Origin: Phaeovulum vinaykumarii | GTDB taxonomy: Bacteria > Pseudomonadota > Alphaproteobacteria > Rhodobacterales > Rhodobacteraceae | Assembly: GCF_900156695.1 (NCBI RefSeq) | Contig: NZ_FTOM01000001.1 | Location: forward strand, 558,001-622,000 | Length of the DNA: 64,000 bases | Direction: 5' to 3' | In this document: positions 1 to 8,011 of the stretch, in pieces | How positions within the stretch are numbered: position 1 is the first letter of the stretch | Layout of the letters: the number at the start of each line of letters is the position of its first letter | Program-made: the position numbers and the translations under genes | The notes under the pieces: model-generated | Database searches by the model: none | The model's input: the letters and a program-made list of their open reading frames with translations, nothing else | What the model was told of the DNA's origin: nothing

Positions 1-980
1 AGCGCCAGCCCCAGCGTCACGCCCAGCGCCGTCATCGCCGCGATCTGGAGGCCGAAGACCGCCCGCACCAGCCCGGCCGAGGCCCCGAGGCTGCGCAGGA
101 TGGCAATGGTGGCGGTCTTGCGCTCCATCCAGGCGCGCACCGCCGCCGAGATGCCCACGCCGCCCACGCCCAGCCCCGCCAGCCCGACCAGCACGAGGAA
201 CGTCGCCATGCGGTCGAGGAACCGCTCCGAGCCCGGCGAGGCCCGGCGCGCATCGCGCCAGCGCATCCCGGCGTCGTGAAAGCGCGTCTCGGCAGCGGAT
301 TTCTCGGCGGCAAGGTCGGCGCCCGGCAGCAGCAGCCGATAGGCCACCTCGTAGAGCGCGCCGGGCCCGATCAGCCCCGCCTCGGCCAGCGCCGCCTCGC
401 GCACCAGAAGCCGCGGCCCGAAGCCCGAGCCAAAGCCCCCCACACCGGCGCTGTCGGGCTCGCGCAGCAGAACCGCGCGGAATTCGAATTCGGTATCGCC
501 CAGAAGGAAGCGGTCGCCGGGGGCCAGCTCCAGCCGCTCGGCCAGCACGCGCTCCATCGCGGCGCCGGGGACGCCGTCGCGCGCCGAAAGCGCCGCCTCG
601 ACCGTCATCGGCGGGTCGAATTGCGCCTCCCCCACCAGCGGCCAGGCGGCATCGACCGCCTTGACCCGCGCCAGCGCCGCATCGCCCGAGGGCAGCCGCG
701 CCATCGAGCGGAAGGCCGTCACCTGCGAAACCGCGGCGGCGCGGTCCTCCATCCAGGCGCGCTCCTGCGCGTCGGCGTGACGATAGGTGAATTCCAGCTC
801 GGCATCGCCGCCCAGGATCACGCGCCCCTCGCGCGCAAGCCCGTCCTGAAGCGCGGCGCGCACCTGCCCCACGGCGACGATGGCGCCCACGCCCAGGATC
901 AGGCACAGCAGGAACACGCGAAACCCGGCCAGCCCGCCGCGCAATTCGCGCGCGGCCAGCCGCAGCGCCAGCGCGCTCAT
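1..980 (-). CDS. ABC transporter permease, YbbP/FtsX type (3' end outside window)
   Basis: Inner-membrane permease of an ABC transporter. It starts at an ATG whose last bases overlap the TGA of the ATPase gene (ATGA), so the two are translationally coupled. The N-terminus reads MSALALRLAARELRGG, followed by a hydrophobic helix (about residues 20-42). A long, probably periplasmic region follows. Near positions 90-215 comes a second membrane segment and the coupling sequence RKTATIAILRSLGA, typical of FtsX-domain permeases. The C-terminal part runs off the left edge. The gene pair divergent from tesA matches the ybbA-ybbP/tesA arrangement of E. coli. The exported substrate is unknown; YbbAP-type systems are thought to act on lipophilic or envelope compounds. 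Confidence 0.85.
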   Translation of the reverse strand, partial: MSALALRLAARELRGGLAGFRVFLLCLILGVGAIVAVGQVRAALQDGLAREGRVILGGDAELEFTYRHADAQERAWMEDRAAAVSQVTAFRSMARLPSGDAALARVKAVDAAWPLVGEAQFDPPMTVEAALSARDGVPGAAMERVLAERLELAPGDRFLLGDTEFEFRAVLLREPDSAGVGGFGSGFGPRLLVREAALAEAGLIGPGALYEVAYRLLLPGADLAAEKSAAETRFHDAGMRWRDARRASPGSERFLDRMATFLVLVGLAGLGVGGVGISAAVRAWMERKTATIAILRSLGASAGLVRAVFGLQIAAMTALGVTLGLA

Positions 981-1687
981 TGATCCGCCCCCGTTGCGGC
1001 TTCGGCCGGGGCCTCCTCGGGCGCAAGCTGCCCGTCGGCCATGCGCACCACCCGGTCGCAGCGCGCGGCCAGTTCGGGCGCATGGGTCACCAGAACCAGC
1101 GTCGCCCCGTGCCGGTCGCGCAGCGCAAAGATCAGGTCCATGATCGCCGCGCCATTGGCGGCGTCGAGATTTCCGGTGGGTTCGTCGGCCAGAAGGATCG
1201 CCGGGCGCGGCGCCATCGCGCGGGCCAGCGCCACGCGCTGCTGCTCGCCGCCCGACATCTCGGCGGGGTAGTGATGCGTCCGCGCGCCCAGCCCCACGGC
1301 GTCAAGCTCGGCGCGCGCGCGCGCCATCGCATCCCCCGCCCCGGCCAGCTCCAGCGGCAGCGCCACGTTTTCCAGCGCCGTCAGCGTGGGGATCAGGTGG
1401 AAGGATTGGAACACAATGCCCATATTGTCCCTGCGAAAGCGGGCCAGCGCGTCTTCGTCCATCGCGGCCAGATCCCGGCCCAGAACCGAGATGCGCCCGC
1501 CGGTGGGCCGTTCGAGCCCGCCCATCAGCATGAGGAGAGACGACTTGCCCGACCCCGACGGCCCCACCAGCCCGACCGATTGCCCCCGGCCCACCTGCAT
1601 GGAAATCCCGCGCAGCACCTCGACCGGACCGGCGCCCCCCGCCAGCGTGAGGCGCAGATCGTCAAGGGCAAGAACGGGGTCGGTCAT
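977..1687 (-). CDS. ABC transporter ATP-binding protein, YbbA type
   Basis: Cytoplasmic ATPase of the transporter whose permease follows directly. The product (236 aa, from MTDPVLALDDLRL) has Walker A GPSGSGKSS, the Q-loop region (GIVFQSFHLIPTLTALENV), signature MSGGEQQR, Walker B ILLADEPTGNLD and the switch histidine in LVTH. This set is typical of the MacB/LolD/YbbA branch. An in-frame start 60 bases upstream would lie inside tesA and gives no family-like residues, so the ATG at 1687 is preferred. This start and that of tesA share the palindromic CATG, so the two divergent genes overlap by two bases. Confidence 0.93.
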   Translation of the reverse strand: MTDPVLALDDLRLTLAGGAGPVEVLRGISMQVGRGQSVGLVGPSGSGKSSLLMLMGGLERPTGGRISVLGRDLAAMDEDALARFRRDNMGIVFQSFHLIPTLTALENVALPLELAGAGDAMARARAELDAVGLGARTHHYPAEMSGGEQQRVALARAMAPRPAILLADEPTGNLDAANGAAIMDLIFALRDRHGATLVLVTHAPELAARCDRVVRMADGQLAPEEAPAEAATGADQ

Positions 1688-2402
1688 GGCAAGGCTCCTG
1701 AAACGGGGGGACAGGGTTCGATATGGCCCGCGCCGGCGCCAGAACAAGACCGCAGCGGTTGCGCTGGTGCTGGCGGGGCTCTGGGCGGGCCTGGGCGCGG
1801 GGATGGCGGCGGCCGATCCGCTGCGGCTGCTGGCGCTGGGCGACAGCCTGACCCAGGGCTACGGGCTGCCCGCGGGCGAGGGCCTCGTGCCCCAGCTTCA
1901 GGCCTGGCTGCGGGGGCAGGGCCTGGACGTGCACGTCATCAACGCGGGCGTGTCGGGCGACACCACCGCGGGCGGGCGCGCGCGGATCGACTGGGCGCTG
2001 GCCGAAGACCCCGATGCGGTGATGGTCGCGCTGGGGGGCAACGACCTTCTGCGCGGACTGCCCCCGGCCGAGGCGCGCGCCAATCTGGAGGCAATCCTGG
2101 CCACGATCGACGCGCGCGGGCTGCCCGCGCTGATCGCGGGGCTTCCCGCTCCGCCCAATTACGGCGCGGGTTACAAGGCCGATTTCGACGCGATCTGGCC
2201 CGAACTGGCGGCCGCCCATGACGCGGTTCTGGTCGAGAACCTGCTGGGCCCCATCGCGGCCCTTCCCCCCGAGACGCGCGCGGAACGCGGGCTGATGCAG
2301 GCCGACGGCATCCACCCGTCGGCGCGCGGGGTCGAGAAGGTGGTCGAAGCGCTGGGCCCGCGCGTTGCCGAGCTGCTGGCGCGGGTGCCGCAGAGACCCT
2401 GA
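1686..2402 (+). CDS. tesA: Arylesterase / acyl-CoA thioesterase I, GDSL family (TesA)
   Basis: Periplasmic SGNH/GDSL hydrolase acting as thioesterase, esterase or lysophospholipase. The 238-aa product has a basic N-region, a hydrophobic segment (AVALVLAGLWAGLGAG) and a likely signal peptidase site after MAAA, then the mature start DPLRLLALGDSLTQGYG. The catalytic blocks are visible: GDSL serine (block I), glycine in NAGVSGDT (block II), GGND (block III) and DGIHPS (block V, Asp and His). It is divergent from ybbA and overlaps it at the start codon, an arrangement also seen in E. coli. No later plausible start precedes the signal peptide. Confidence 0.92.
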   Translation: MARLLKRGDRVRYGPRRRQNKTAAVALVLAGLWAGLGAGMAAADPLRLLALGDSLTQGYGLPAGEGLVPQLQAWLRGQGLDVHVINAGVSGDTTAGGRARIDWALAEDPDAVMVALGGNDLLRGLPPAEARANLEAILATIDARGLPALIAGLPAPPNYGAGYKADFDAIWPELAAAHDAVLVENLLGPIAALPPETRAERGLMQADGIHPSARGVEKVVEALGPRVAELLARVPQRP

Positions 2403-2504
2403 GCGCCACAAACCCCGCACGCGCCCGCCACCGCCCCTTGCAGCCCCTCGCCGGGCGCTCTACCTTGCGTGTCAAAGCGCCGCAGGTTTGACAGGGAAAC
2501 AGCA

Positions 2505-2747
2505 ATGCCGATCGAAGCCCAGGACATCGAACATCTGATCCGAAAGGCGTTTCCGGACGCGCAGATCACCATCACCGACCTTGCCGGAGACGGCAATCAC
2601 TGGGCCGCCGAGGTCATCGACGAAAGCTTCCGCGGCAAGAACCGCGTGCAGCAGCAGCGCGCCGTCTATGCCGCGCTCAAGGACCAGATGGAGGGCTCGA
2701 ACGGCGCCCTTCACGCGCTGGCGCTGACCACCAAGGCCCCGGCCTGA
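2505..2747 (+). CDS. BolA family protein (IbaG/YrbA type)
   Basis: Small BolA-fold protein (80 aa) starting MPIEAQDIEHLIRKAFPDA. BolA proteins bind monothiol CGFS glutaredoxins through a shared [2Fe-2S] cluster and take part in iron sensing and Fe-S maturation. The helix-turn segment ends in the family-typical pattern QQRAVYAALKDQM, followed by the usual GALHALALTTK C-terminus with its invariant-type histidine. The ATG at 2505 is chosen over a start 36 bases upstream because family members begin here. A CGFS glutaredoxin gene follows 78 bases downstream on the same strand, which supports a joint role. Confidence 0.93.
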   Translation: MPIEAQDIEHLIRKAFPDAQITITDLAGDGNHWAAEVIDESFRGKNRVQQQRAVYAALKDQMEGSNGALHALALTTKAPA

Positions 2748-2825
2748 CGTCGCCCGCGCATCGCCCCCCCGTTTTCGAACACCCTCTTGCGCGGCCCGCG
2801 CATCGCCCCTGAAAGGAGCATCCCC

Positions 2826-3188
2826 ATGACCGATATCGCCGACACGATCCGCGAGACGATCACGCAGAACGCCGTCGTGCTCTACATGAAAGGCAACCGC
2901 GAGATGCCGCGCTGTGGCTTCTCCAGCCGCGTGGCCGGCATCCTGAACTACATGGGCGTGCCCTATGTCGACATCGACGTGCTGGCCGACGAGGACCTGC
3001 GCCAGGGCATCAAGGATTTCGCCGACTGGCCGACGATCCCGCAGCTCTACGTCAAGGGCGAATTCGTCGGCGGCTGCGATATCGTGACCGAGATGACGAT
3101 GTCGGGCGAGCTGGACGCGCTGTTCGAGGCCGAGGGCATCGAATTCGACAAGGCCGCCGCCGACAAGATCCGGGCCGCCAACGCCTGA
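2826..3188 (+). CDS. grxD: Monothiol glutaredoxin, Grx4 family (CGFS type)
   Basis: Cytosolic Fe-S cluster carrier (120 aa). It shows the Grx4 hallmark block VVLYMKGNREMPRCGFSSRV, with the single active-site Cys in CGFS, then WPTIPQLYVKGEFVGGCDI, which carries the cis-proline and glutathione-binding residues. Length and order fit monothiol single-domain glutaredoxins. The start has an AAAGGAG ribosome-binding site seven bases before the ATG. It lies behind a BolA-family gene, and BolA-Grx4 heterocomplexes with a [2Fe-2S] cluster are well known, so the two probably act together. A hairpin with a T-run follows the stop codon. Confidence 0.96.
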   Translation: MTDIADTIRETITQNAVVLYMKGNREMPRCGFSSRVAGILNYMGVPYVDIDVLADEDLRQGIKDFADWPTIPQLYVKGEFVGGCDIVTEMTMSGELDALFEAEGIEFDKAAADKIRAANA

Positions 3189-3212
3189 TCGCCCGGCCGG
3201 ACCCTTTTCACG

Positions 3213-3244
3213 CGGCGCCGCGGCTCGGGCTGCGGCGCCGTTTT
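3213..3244 (+). terminator. Intrinsic terminator after grxD
   Basis: Perfect 9-base arms CGGCGCCGC (3213-3221) and GCGGCGCCG (3232-3240) are followed by TTTT. It is placed 24 bases after the glutaredoxin stop codon and lies between two convergent genes. On the minus strand the hairpin is not followed by a T-run, so it mainly serves the plus strand. Confidence 0.75.
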
Positions 3245-3247
3245 CAT

Positions 3248-3283
3248 GGGGTCAGCCCAGATGGAGGGGTCAGCCCAGATGGA
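3248..3283. repeat. Two tandem 18-bp copies across a stop codon
   Basis: The 18-bp unit GGGGTCAGCCCAGATGGA occurs twice head to tail (3248-3265 and 3266-3283). It covers the last codons and the TGA of the minus-strand ALDH-like gene, so the final codons CAT-CTG-GGC-TGA are duplicated in frame just beyond the stop. It looks like a recent slippage duplication. Confidence 0.9.
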
Positions 3284-5078
3284 TCAGGCGCCGGCGCCGA
3301 GCATGAGCGGCCAGCGCCGCCAGGGCCTCGGGCGTTGCGCGCCAGTCCGCCGCCCCGATCCGCAGGACCGGCAGCGGGCCCGGCGTGGCTGCCAGCGCCC
3401 CGGCCCAGAGCGCGGCCGTCCCCTCGGGCGCAGCACAGACCCAAAGCGCATCCAGCCCGTCCTGCGCGCCCAGTCCCGGCGCCTGTTCCGCCGGCAGATG
3501 GGTCAGCGCGCCGGGGCCAAGCCGCGCCGTGACCGCCACCGCAAAGCCCTCGGGCAAGGGCCCCGCCGCCACGACGCGGTTGCCCGCCGCCAGCGCCGTC
3601 AGCACCAGCGCCGCGCCATCGGTCCCGTTCCGGGGCAGCGCCAGCCCCAGCACCCCGACCGGCGCCGGCAGGTCCAGACAGAACGCCCCGCTGCCTGCAT
3701 CGACGCGCCCCTCGGACGCCCCCACCGTCACACCGGGGGCGAATTGCGCGCCCAGCGCCGCAAGCGCCCGGCCCAGCGCCCGCCCCTGGGGCAGACGCGC
3801 GGCACGAGCGCGCGCGATCGCCGCAGCCAGCGCCGGATCGCCCATGCGCGGGGCGGCGGCCTCGGGCAGGGCGGGCATCGGTGCCAGCGGCCCCGTTGCC
3901 ACCAGGCCGCCCATGGCCTCGCCCGGCTGGGGCAGCACGCGGTTCACCCGCACCACCGGCGCCGCAAGCCCGCGCACCAGCGTCTCGATATCGGCCCAGG
4001 CGGTGGCAAAGACGGCAGCCGCATGCGGCCAGGGCGTGGCATTGGCCAGTGTCAGCGCCTCGGGCAGGGTGCGAAAGCTCTCGACCGTGACCAGGGGCCC
4101 GCTCAGCGCGCGTTCAAGCCCCGGCACCCCGAGCGAGGCCCCGAGGATCAGCGCCGCCCCGCCCGGCCCCTCGGCGATCCCAAGGCCGCTTTCGCCGCGC
4201 AGCGCCTCGAGCAGGGGCGCGGGCGTCCCCGGTCCCAGGTCCACATTCAGATCGCGCGGATTGCCCGCCCGCAGCCGCGCAAGCCGCGCGCGCAACCGCC
4301 GCTCGAGCGTCGAAAGCAGCGCCTCGGCGACCAGCACCCGCAGCCCATCCCCCGCGGCACCGGACCAGGCGGCCTCGGCCACGGCATCGGCTGCGGCATC
4401 GGGATCGGCATCGGGCGCGACGATCATGACCGGCGTGCCGCGCCCGGCCAGCCAGACCGGGCAGGCCCCGCGGGTGTCGCGCAGCGCCGCGCGCGGATCG
4501 GCCCCCAGAAGCCACATCGCGGTCAGATTCTCCGGTGCGGTGGCCTCGGGTGCGGAGGTGCCGGATGTCGGAGTGTCGGATGAGGGGGCCAGCGCAAGCC
4601 CGGCCAGCCCCGCCATCTGCGCCTGCGCCACCAGAACCGACGCCGTGGCGCCGCCATCCGCGATCATCACCCCACGATGGGCAAGCAGCGCGCGCGCCAC
4701 GGCCTCGGCCAGATCGGCGAACCCGGCCCCGCCCGCCACGATCAGCCCCACACCCTGGGCCGGGGCAACCCCGGCGGCGAAGCCCCCGTCGGCGCAGGCC
4801 CCCGCGGCCTCGGCCAGGGCGGCGGCCGCGCGCGGCAGATCATGGGCCAGAACCGCCCCCGCGGGCCGCCCTGCCGCCAGCGCCAACGCCGCAGCACAGG
4901 TCTCGGCCTCGGCGCGCAGCCGCGCGGCCAGTGCGGCCAACTGCGCCCCGCGGCCCGTGCAATCGGTCTGCCCCAGCACCGCGGGCGCGACCCCGGCCGG
5001 CGGCGCCCTGTCGAGAAGCGCGCGCGCGGGGGCCTCGGGCAGAAGCGCGGGCAGGTAATCGGGGGGCGGCAGGGACAT
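3270..5078 (-). CDS. Aldehyde dehydrogenase-like protein lacking catalytic residues
   Basis: The 602-aa product aligns by eye with the ALDH superfamily, e.g. TLPEALTLANATPWPHAA and, further on, PVVRVNRVLPQPGEAMGG, which match the conserved C-terminal ALDH blocks. The catalytic motifs are degenerate. Where ALDHs have E-L-G-G-K-S-P the sequence reads WLAGRGTP (about residue 210), and where they have G-Q-x-C it reads GAAGDG (about residue 240), so both the general-base Glu and the nucleophile Cys are missing. A further ALDH-like half follows to the C-terminus. The start ATG has AGAGGAAAG upstream. It lies 58 bases behind deoC and is read the same way. Related bacteria, as I recall, carry one or two ALDH genes beside deoC, the second long and degenerate. 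Probable pseudoenzyme or partner subunit; function unknown. Confidence 0.7.
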   Translation of the reverse strand: MSLPPPDYLPALLPEAPARALLDRAPPAGVAPAVLGQTDCTGRGAQLAALAARLRAEAETCAAALALAAGRPAGAVLAHDLPRAAAALAEAAGACADGGFAAGVAPAQGVGLIVAGGAGFADLAEAVARALLAHRGVMIADGGATASVLVAQAQMAGLAGLALAPSSDTPTSGTSAPEATAPENLTAMWLLGADPRAALRDTRGACPVWLAGRGTPVMIVAPDADPDAAADAVAEAAWSGAAGDGLRVLVAEALLSTLERRLRARLARLRAGNPRDLNVDLGPGTPAPLLEALRGESGLGIAEGPGGAALILGASLGVPGLERALSGPLVTVESFRTLPEALTLANATPWPHAAAVFATAWADIETLVRGLAAPVVRVNRVLPQPGEAMGGLVATGPLAPMPALPEAAAPRMGDPALAAAIARARAARLPQGRALGRALAALGAQFAPGVTVGASEGRVDAGSGAFCLDLPAPVGVLGLALPRNGTDGAALVLTALAAGNRVVAAGPLPEGFAVAVTARLGPGALTHLPAEQAPGLGAQDGLDALWVCAAPEGTAALWAGALAATPGPLPVLRIGAADWRATPEALAALAAHARRRRLIHLG

Positions 5079-5136
5079 GGGCTTTCCTCTTGTCATTCCG
5101 GGCCGGTCTTCTGAACCGGTCTTCTGGGTCAGACGG

Positions 5137-6087
5137 TCACGCGGGCATGAGCGGCGTGCCCGCCCGCCCCGTCACGATCTGGGCCAGCCGCGTCTCGATC
5201 GCGCCCAGCAGCGACGAGGCCCCGATGCGAAACAGCCCCGGACGCAGCCAGTCGGGGCCGGCTTCCTCGCGCATCAGGATCTGCCAGGCAATCGCGTCGG
5301 CAGCGCTGCGCAGCCCGCCGGCGGGCTTGAACCCCACCCGCGCCCCCGTGCGCGCGCCATGTTCGACCAGCGCCCGCACCATGACCAGCGACACCGGCAG
5401 CGTGGCGTTCACGCCTTCCTTGCCGGTCGAGGTCTTGATGAAATCCGCCCCCGCCTGCATCGCCACCACCGAGGCCGCATGCACATTGGCCAGGCTGACC
5501 AGATCGCCGGTGGCCAGGATCACCTTCAGATGCGCCGGGCCCGCAGCCGCGCGCATGGCGGCGATCTCGTCGTGAAGCGCCGCCCATTCACCGCGCAGCA
5601 CATGGGCGCGGGTGATGACCACGTCGATCTCGCAGGCCCCCTCGCCCACCGCGGCGCGGATCTCGGCCAGCCGCAGATCGAGCGGCATCAGCCCCGCCGG
5701 AAAGCCCGTGGCGACCGAGGCCACGGGAATGCCCGTCCCCGCAAGCGCGCGCACTGCCGGGGCGACCATCGTCGGATAGACGCAGACGGCGCCGGTGTGC
5801 AGATCCGCGACGCCCAGCGCCTCGGTCAGCGCCGGGGGCAGCGGGTGACGCGCCCGCGCGCAGAGCCTGCGCACGCGTTCGGGGGTGTCGTCGCCCGCCA
5901 GCGTCGTCAGGTCCATGCAGGCGATGGCGTTGAGCAGGAAGGCCACCTCGGCCGGCCCGTCAACACGGCGGCGCTGCGCCAATGCCGCCACCCGCCGCGC
6001 AACGGCGCGCGCATCGGGCTGGCGCCCCTCGAACACGCGCGGATCAAGCGGCTGGGGCAGGTTGGGCAAGCTGGGTTCGGCGGGCAT
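5137..6087 (-). CDS. deoC: Deoxyribose-phosphate aldolase
   Basis: Cytoplasmic class I aldolase that splits 2-deoxyribose 5-phosphate into acetaldehyde and glyceraldehyde 3-phosphate during deoxynucleoside breakdown. The product (316 aa) contains the Schiff-base lysine block FIKTSTGK and the second lysine in GFKPAGG, plus EIDVVITRAHVLRGEW and the substrate-phosphate region RIGASSLL. Length fits the longer DeoC subgroup (about 310-340 aa) found in alphaproteobacteria. It is first in a two-gene unit with the ALDH-like gene; acetaldehyde made by DeoC would normally be a substrate for an aldehyde dehydrogenase. Confidence 0.96.
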   Translation of the reverse strand: MPAEPSLPNLPQPLDPRVFEGRQPDARAVARRVAALAQRRRVDGPAEVAFLLNAIACMDLTTLAGDDTPERVRRLCARARHPLPPALTEALGVADLHTGAVCVYPTMVAPAVRALAGTGIPVASVATGFPAGLMPLDLRLAEIRAAVGEGACEIDVVITRAHVLRGEWAALHDEIAAMRAAAGPAHLKVILATGDLVSLANVHAASVVAMQAGADFIKTSTGKEGVNATLPVSLVMVRALVEHGARTGARVGFKPAGGLRSAADAIAWQILMREEAGPDWLRPGLFRIGASSLLGAIETRLAQIVTGRAGTPLMPA

Positions 6088-6359
6088 CTGGGATCTTGGG
6101 ACGGGTCATGGGACAAGGTCGCGCCGAGGCTAGCGGCTTGCCCCGCGCGCATCAACGACAACCTCCCCTCACCACGCGCCTTCGCAGCGGGCGGCCCCGA
6201 CCCGACCGCGCGGCATTTCCGCCCGACCCGGCCGCCCCAACCCGTCCGGAAGACAGGCTTTGCCCGCCCCCGCGAAAGCGCCACTCATGTCCGGGACAGC
6301 TGCGTCCGCCGGCGTCGTGCCCGGCACAAGGCGCGCGTTTCCCTGCGCCTAAGGTCGCC
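6088..6359. other. Intergenic region between divergent deoC and a hypothetical gene
   Basis: About 270 bases of GC-rich sequence that should hold the promoters of both divergent genes. I see no convincing -35/-10 pair, hairpin or operator in it. Confidence 0.4.
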
Positions 6360-6732
6360 ATGTCGAGCCCCCTTGCCCCGCCGCCCCTGCCCGCCGAGAC
6401 CGATCCGAGCAGCGACCCGATGGTGGCCTTTGCGCTCGAGAGGCTTCTGGCCGAGACCGGAACCGGGGCCCCGCTGCTGCCGCAGATGGTGGCGCGCTGG
6501 CCCGAGGCCGCCGCGATCGAGGCGATGCTGACACCCGAGGCGCCGGGCACGGGCGCGGCGGCCTGCGGCTATCGGCTGGCCGCATTGCTGGCCGCGGACC
6601 TGCATGCGATGCAGGCGCTGCACCTGTCCCGCACGCCGCGCCGCCGATCTGGCCGCCTGGTGGCAGATCGAACATGGGCTGGGCAGCAGCGGCGCCGCGG
6701 CGGCCACGCCGGCGCTGAGCCCCGGCGCCTGA
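6360..6732 (+). pseudogene. Hypothetical protein with an apparent +1 frameshift
   Basis: From the ATG at 6360 the reading frame gives a plausible acidic, Ala-rich protein (MSSPLAPPPLPAETD ... LLAADLHAMQALHLS). After about 6629 it abruptly turns into an Arg-rich stretch typical of a wrong frame. Dropping one C from TCCC (6627-6630) continues as ARRAADLAAWWQIEHGLG and ends at a TGA at 6730-6732, giving about 123 aa. The uncorrected frame would stop at 6743. No domain is recognised. It could be a real frameshifted gene or a one-base sequencing error. Confidence 0.5.
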
Positions 6733-6762
6733 ACCGCCCCTGAACCCGCCTATGACACGCAG

Positions 6763-6796
6763 AAAAAGGGGGGCGCGGCCGGAACCGCGCCCCCTT
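6763..6796 (-). terminator. Intrinsic terminator of the DUF1523 gene pair
   Basis: Ten-base arms GGGGGCGCGG (6769-6778) and CCGCGCCCCC (6785-6794) with a six-base loop. Read on the minus strand the hairpin is followed by five T residues, 35 bases past the stop of the DUF1523 gene. Confidence 0.8.
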
Positions 6797-6829
6797 GCAA
6801 TGTGCAGTCCTGTCCGCGTCGGGCGGGGA

Positions 6830-7477
6830 TCAGCGGCCGATCAGCCGCGAGAAGAAGCCCCGCGCGCGACGGGCGGCTTCCTCGCCGCTTTCGCTGACAT
6901 CCTCGAGCGCGTCGTTCACATCGTCGATCATCGGGGCGATGGTGCGCAGGCGGAACTGCATCCACATCCGCCGCGCCAGAAGCACGCAAAGCGCAAGGAA
7001 GGTCAGGAAGATGATGTTGAACCACGGCACCACGGTGACGTCGGGGCTGTCCACGGCACGCAAGGACACGGCGTTGGGATAGACCGACAGGAACGGGATG
7101 CGCCAGCCGTAATAGGTGATGACGACCCATTGCGGCGCGTCCCGCGTCGAGGCCAGGTTGGCGGCCTCGGCCTGGAGGTTCGAGCTGTCGAGCTTGAAAT
7201 AGGGCGGCCAGATCCAGCCGGTGTCCTCGTTGCGATAGACCTTCACCTTCTCGTCGGGAAAGACGCCGCGGATGAAGTAGATGTCGCGCTGTTCGGGGCC
7301 GGTTTCGGTACGGTCCGAACTGGCATAGAACATGGCGTTCGAGCTGGAGATGGTGGTCAGGCGGTTATAGGTTTCCTGCACCCGGACCACGTCGTGGCTG
7401 GGCAGCGTATAGCTCAGGAGCCCCCCGAACACGACGACGACGATCCCGACCAGGGTCCATTTGATGGCGGTCCACAC
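6830..7477 (-). CDS. DUF1523 family membrane protein
   Basis: Conserved protein of unknown function (215 aa). It starts at a GTG (VWTAIKWTLVGIVVVVFGG) with a strong AGGAGG ten bases upstream. An N-terminal membrane helix (about residues 5-22) is followed by an extramembrane domain containing RDIYFIRGVFPDEKVKVYRN and WVVITYYGWRIPFLSVYPNA, then a second helix (FNIIFLTFLALCVLLARR) and a charged cytoplasmic tail. The pattern, especially the YYGWR block, matches the DUF1523 family known mainly from Rhodobacterales. It is 14 bases behind another small membrane-protein gene, so they form one unit ending at a clear terminator. Confidence 0.85.
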   Translation of the reverse strand: MWTAIKWTLVGIVVVVFGGLLSYTLPSHDVVRVQETYNRLTTISSSNAMFYASSDRTETGPEQRDIYFIRGVFPDEKVKVYRNEDTGWIWPPYFKLDSSNLQAEAANLASTRDAPQWVVITYYGWRIPFLSVYPNAVSLRAVDSPDVTVVPWFNIIFLTFLALCVLLARRMWMQFRLRTIAPMIDDVNDALEDVSESGEEAARRARGFFSRLIGR

Positions 7478-7491
7478 GGGAGAATGTCCTC

Positions 7492-7773
7492 CTATTGATG
7501 GTTCATGACCCAGACGGTGACCACCGCGAAGGCCAGAGGAACGGCATAGATAAGCCACAACAGCCGATACGCCAGGCTCTTGCGGAAGGCGCGCATCCCG
7601 CGCGCGATGAATTCGGCCCGGCCCTCGGGGTTCTCGCCCGGGCGATAGGCCACGTCCCAGTCCTGTTCCAGTTTCTGCCGGCGCAGCGACCGGACATAGG
7701 CGCTGACCGCCAGATAGACGAGCGTGGAGACAAGGAGCGCAAGCGCCGCGCCACGCAACAACCCGAAAAGCAT
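7492..7773 (-). CDS. Small membrane protein, conserved hypothetical
   Basis: A 93-aa protein starting MLFGLLRGAALALLVSTLVY, with the ribosome-binding site AAAGGAGG seven bases before the ATG. Hydrophobic helices lie at both ends (residues about 5-25 and 73-90), separated by a charged loop containing RRQKLEQDWDVAYRPGENPE. That gives a hairpin topology with both termini on the same side of the membrane. It precedes the DUF1523 gene by 14 bases and is probably co-transcribed. I recognise similar proteins beside DUF1523 genes in Rhodobacteraceae but know of no function. A start 48 bases upstream is possible but lacks a ribosome-binding site. Confidence 0.75.
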   Translation of the reverse strand: MLFGLLRGAALALLVSTLVYLAVSAYVRSLRRQKLEQDWDVAYRPGENPEGRAEFIARGMRAFRKSLAYRLLWLIYAVPLAFAVVTVWVMNHQ

Positions 7774-8011
7774 TTCTGGCCTCCTTTCCGAGGCAGCCGG
7801 GGTGACAGGGTGCCGGGACATGCACGCCCGACGGCTCGGGTCTCATGTTGAACGAATTAGAGAGCCGTGCCCAGCTTTGCCAGTGCCGCGCGCCGTCGCA
7901 GGGGCGAAATCCTGTCGCATGCCGGCCCCATCCCTGCTTTCGCCCCCCGCTTTCATACCGCCCGCACGGGCGCGCTTGCGCCGCCCCGATCCCGCGCCTA
8001 ACCTTTCGGCC

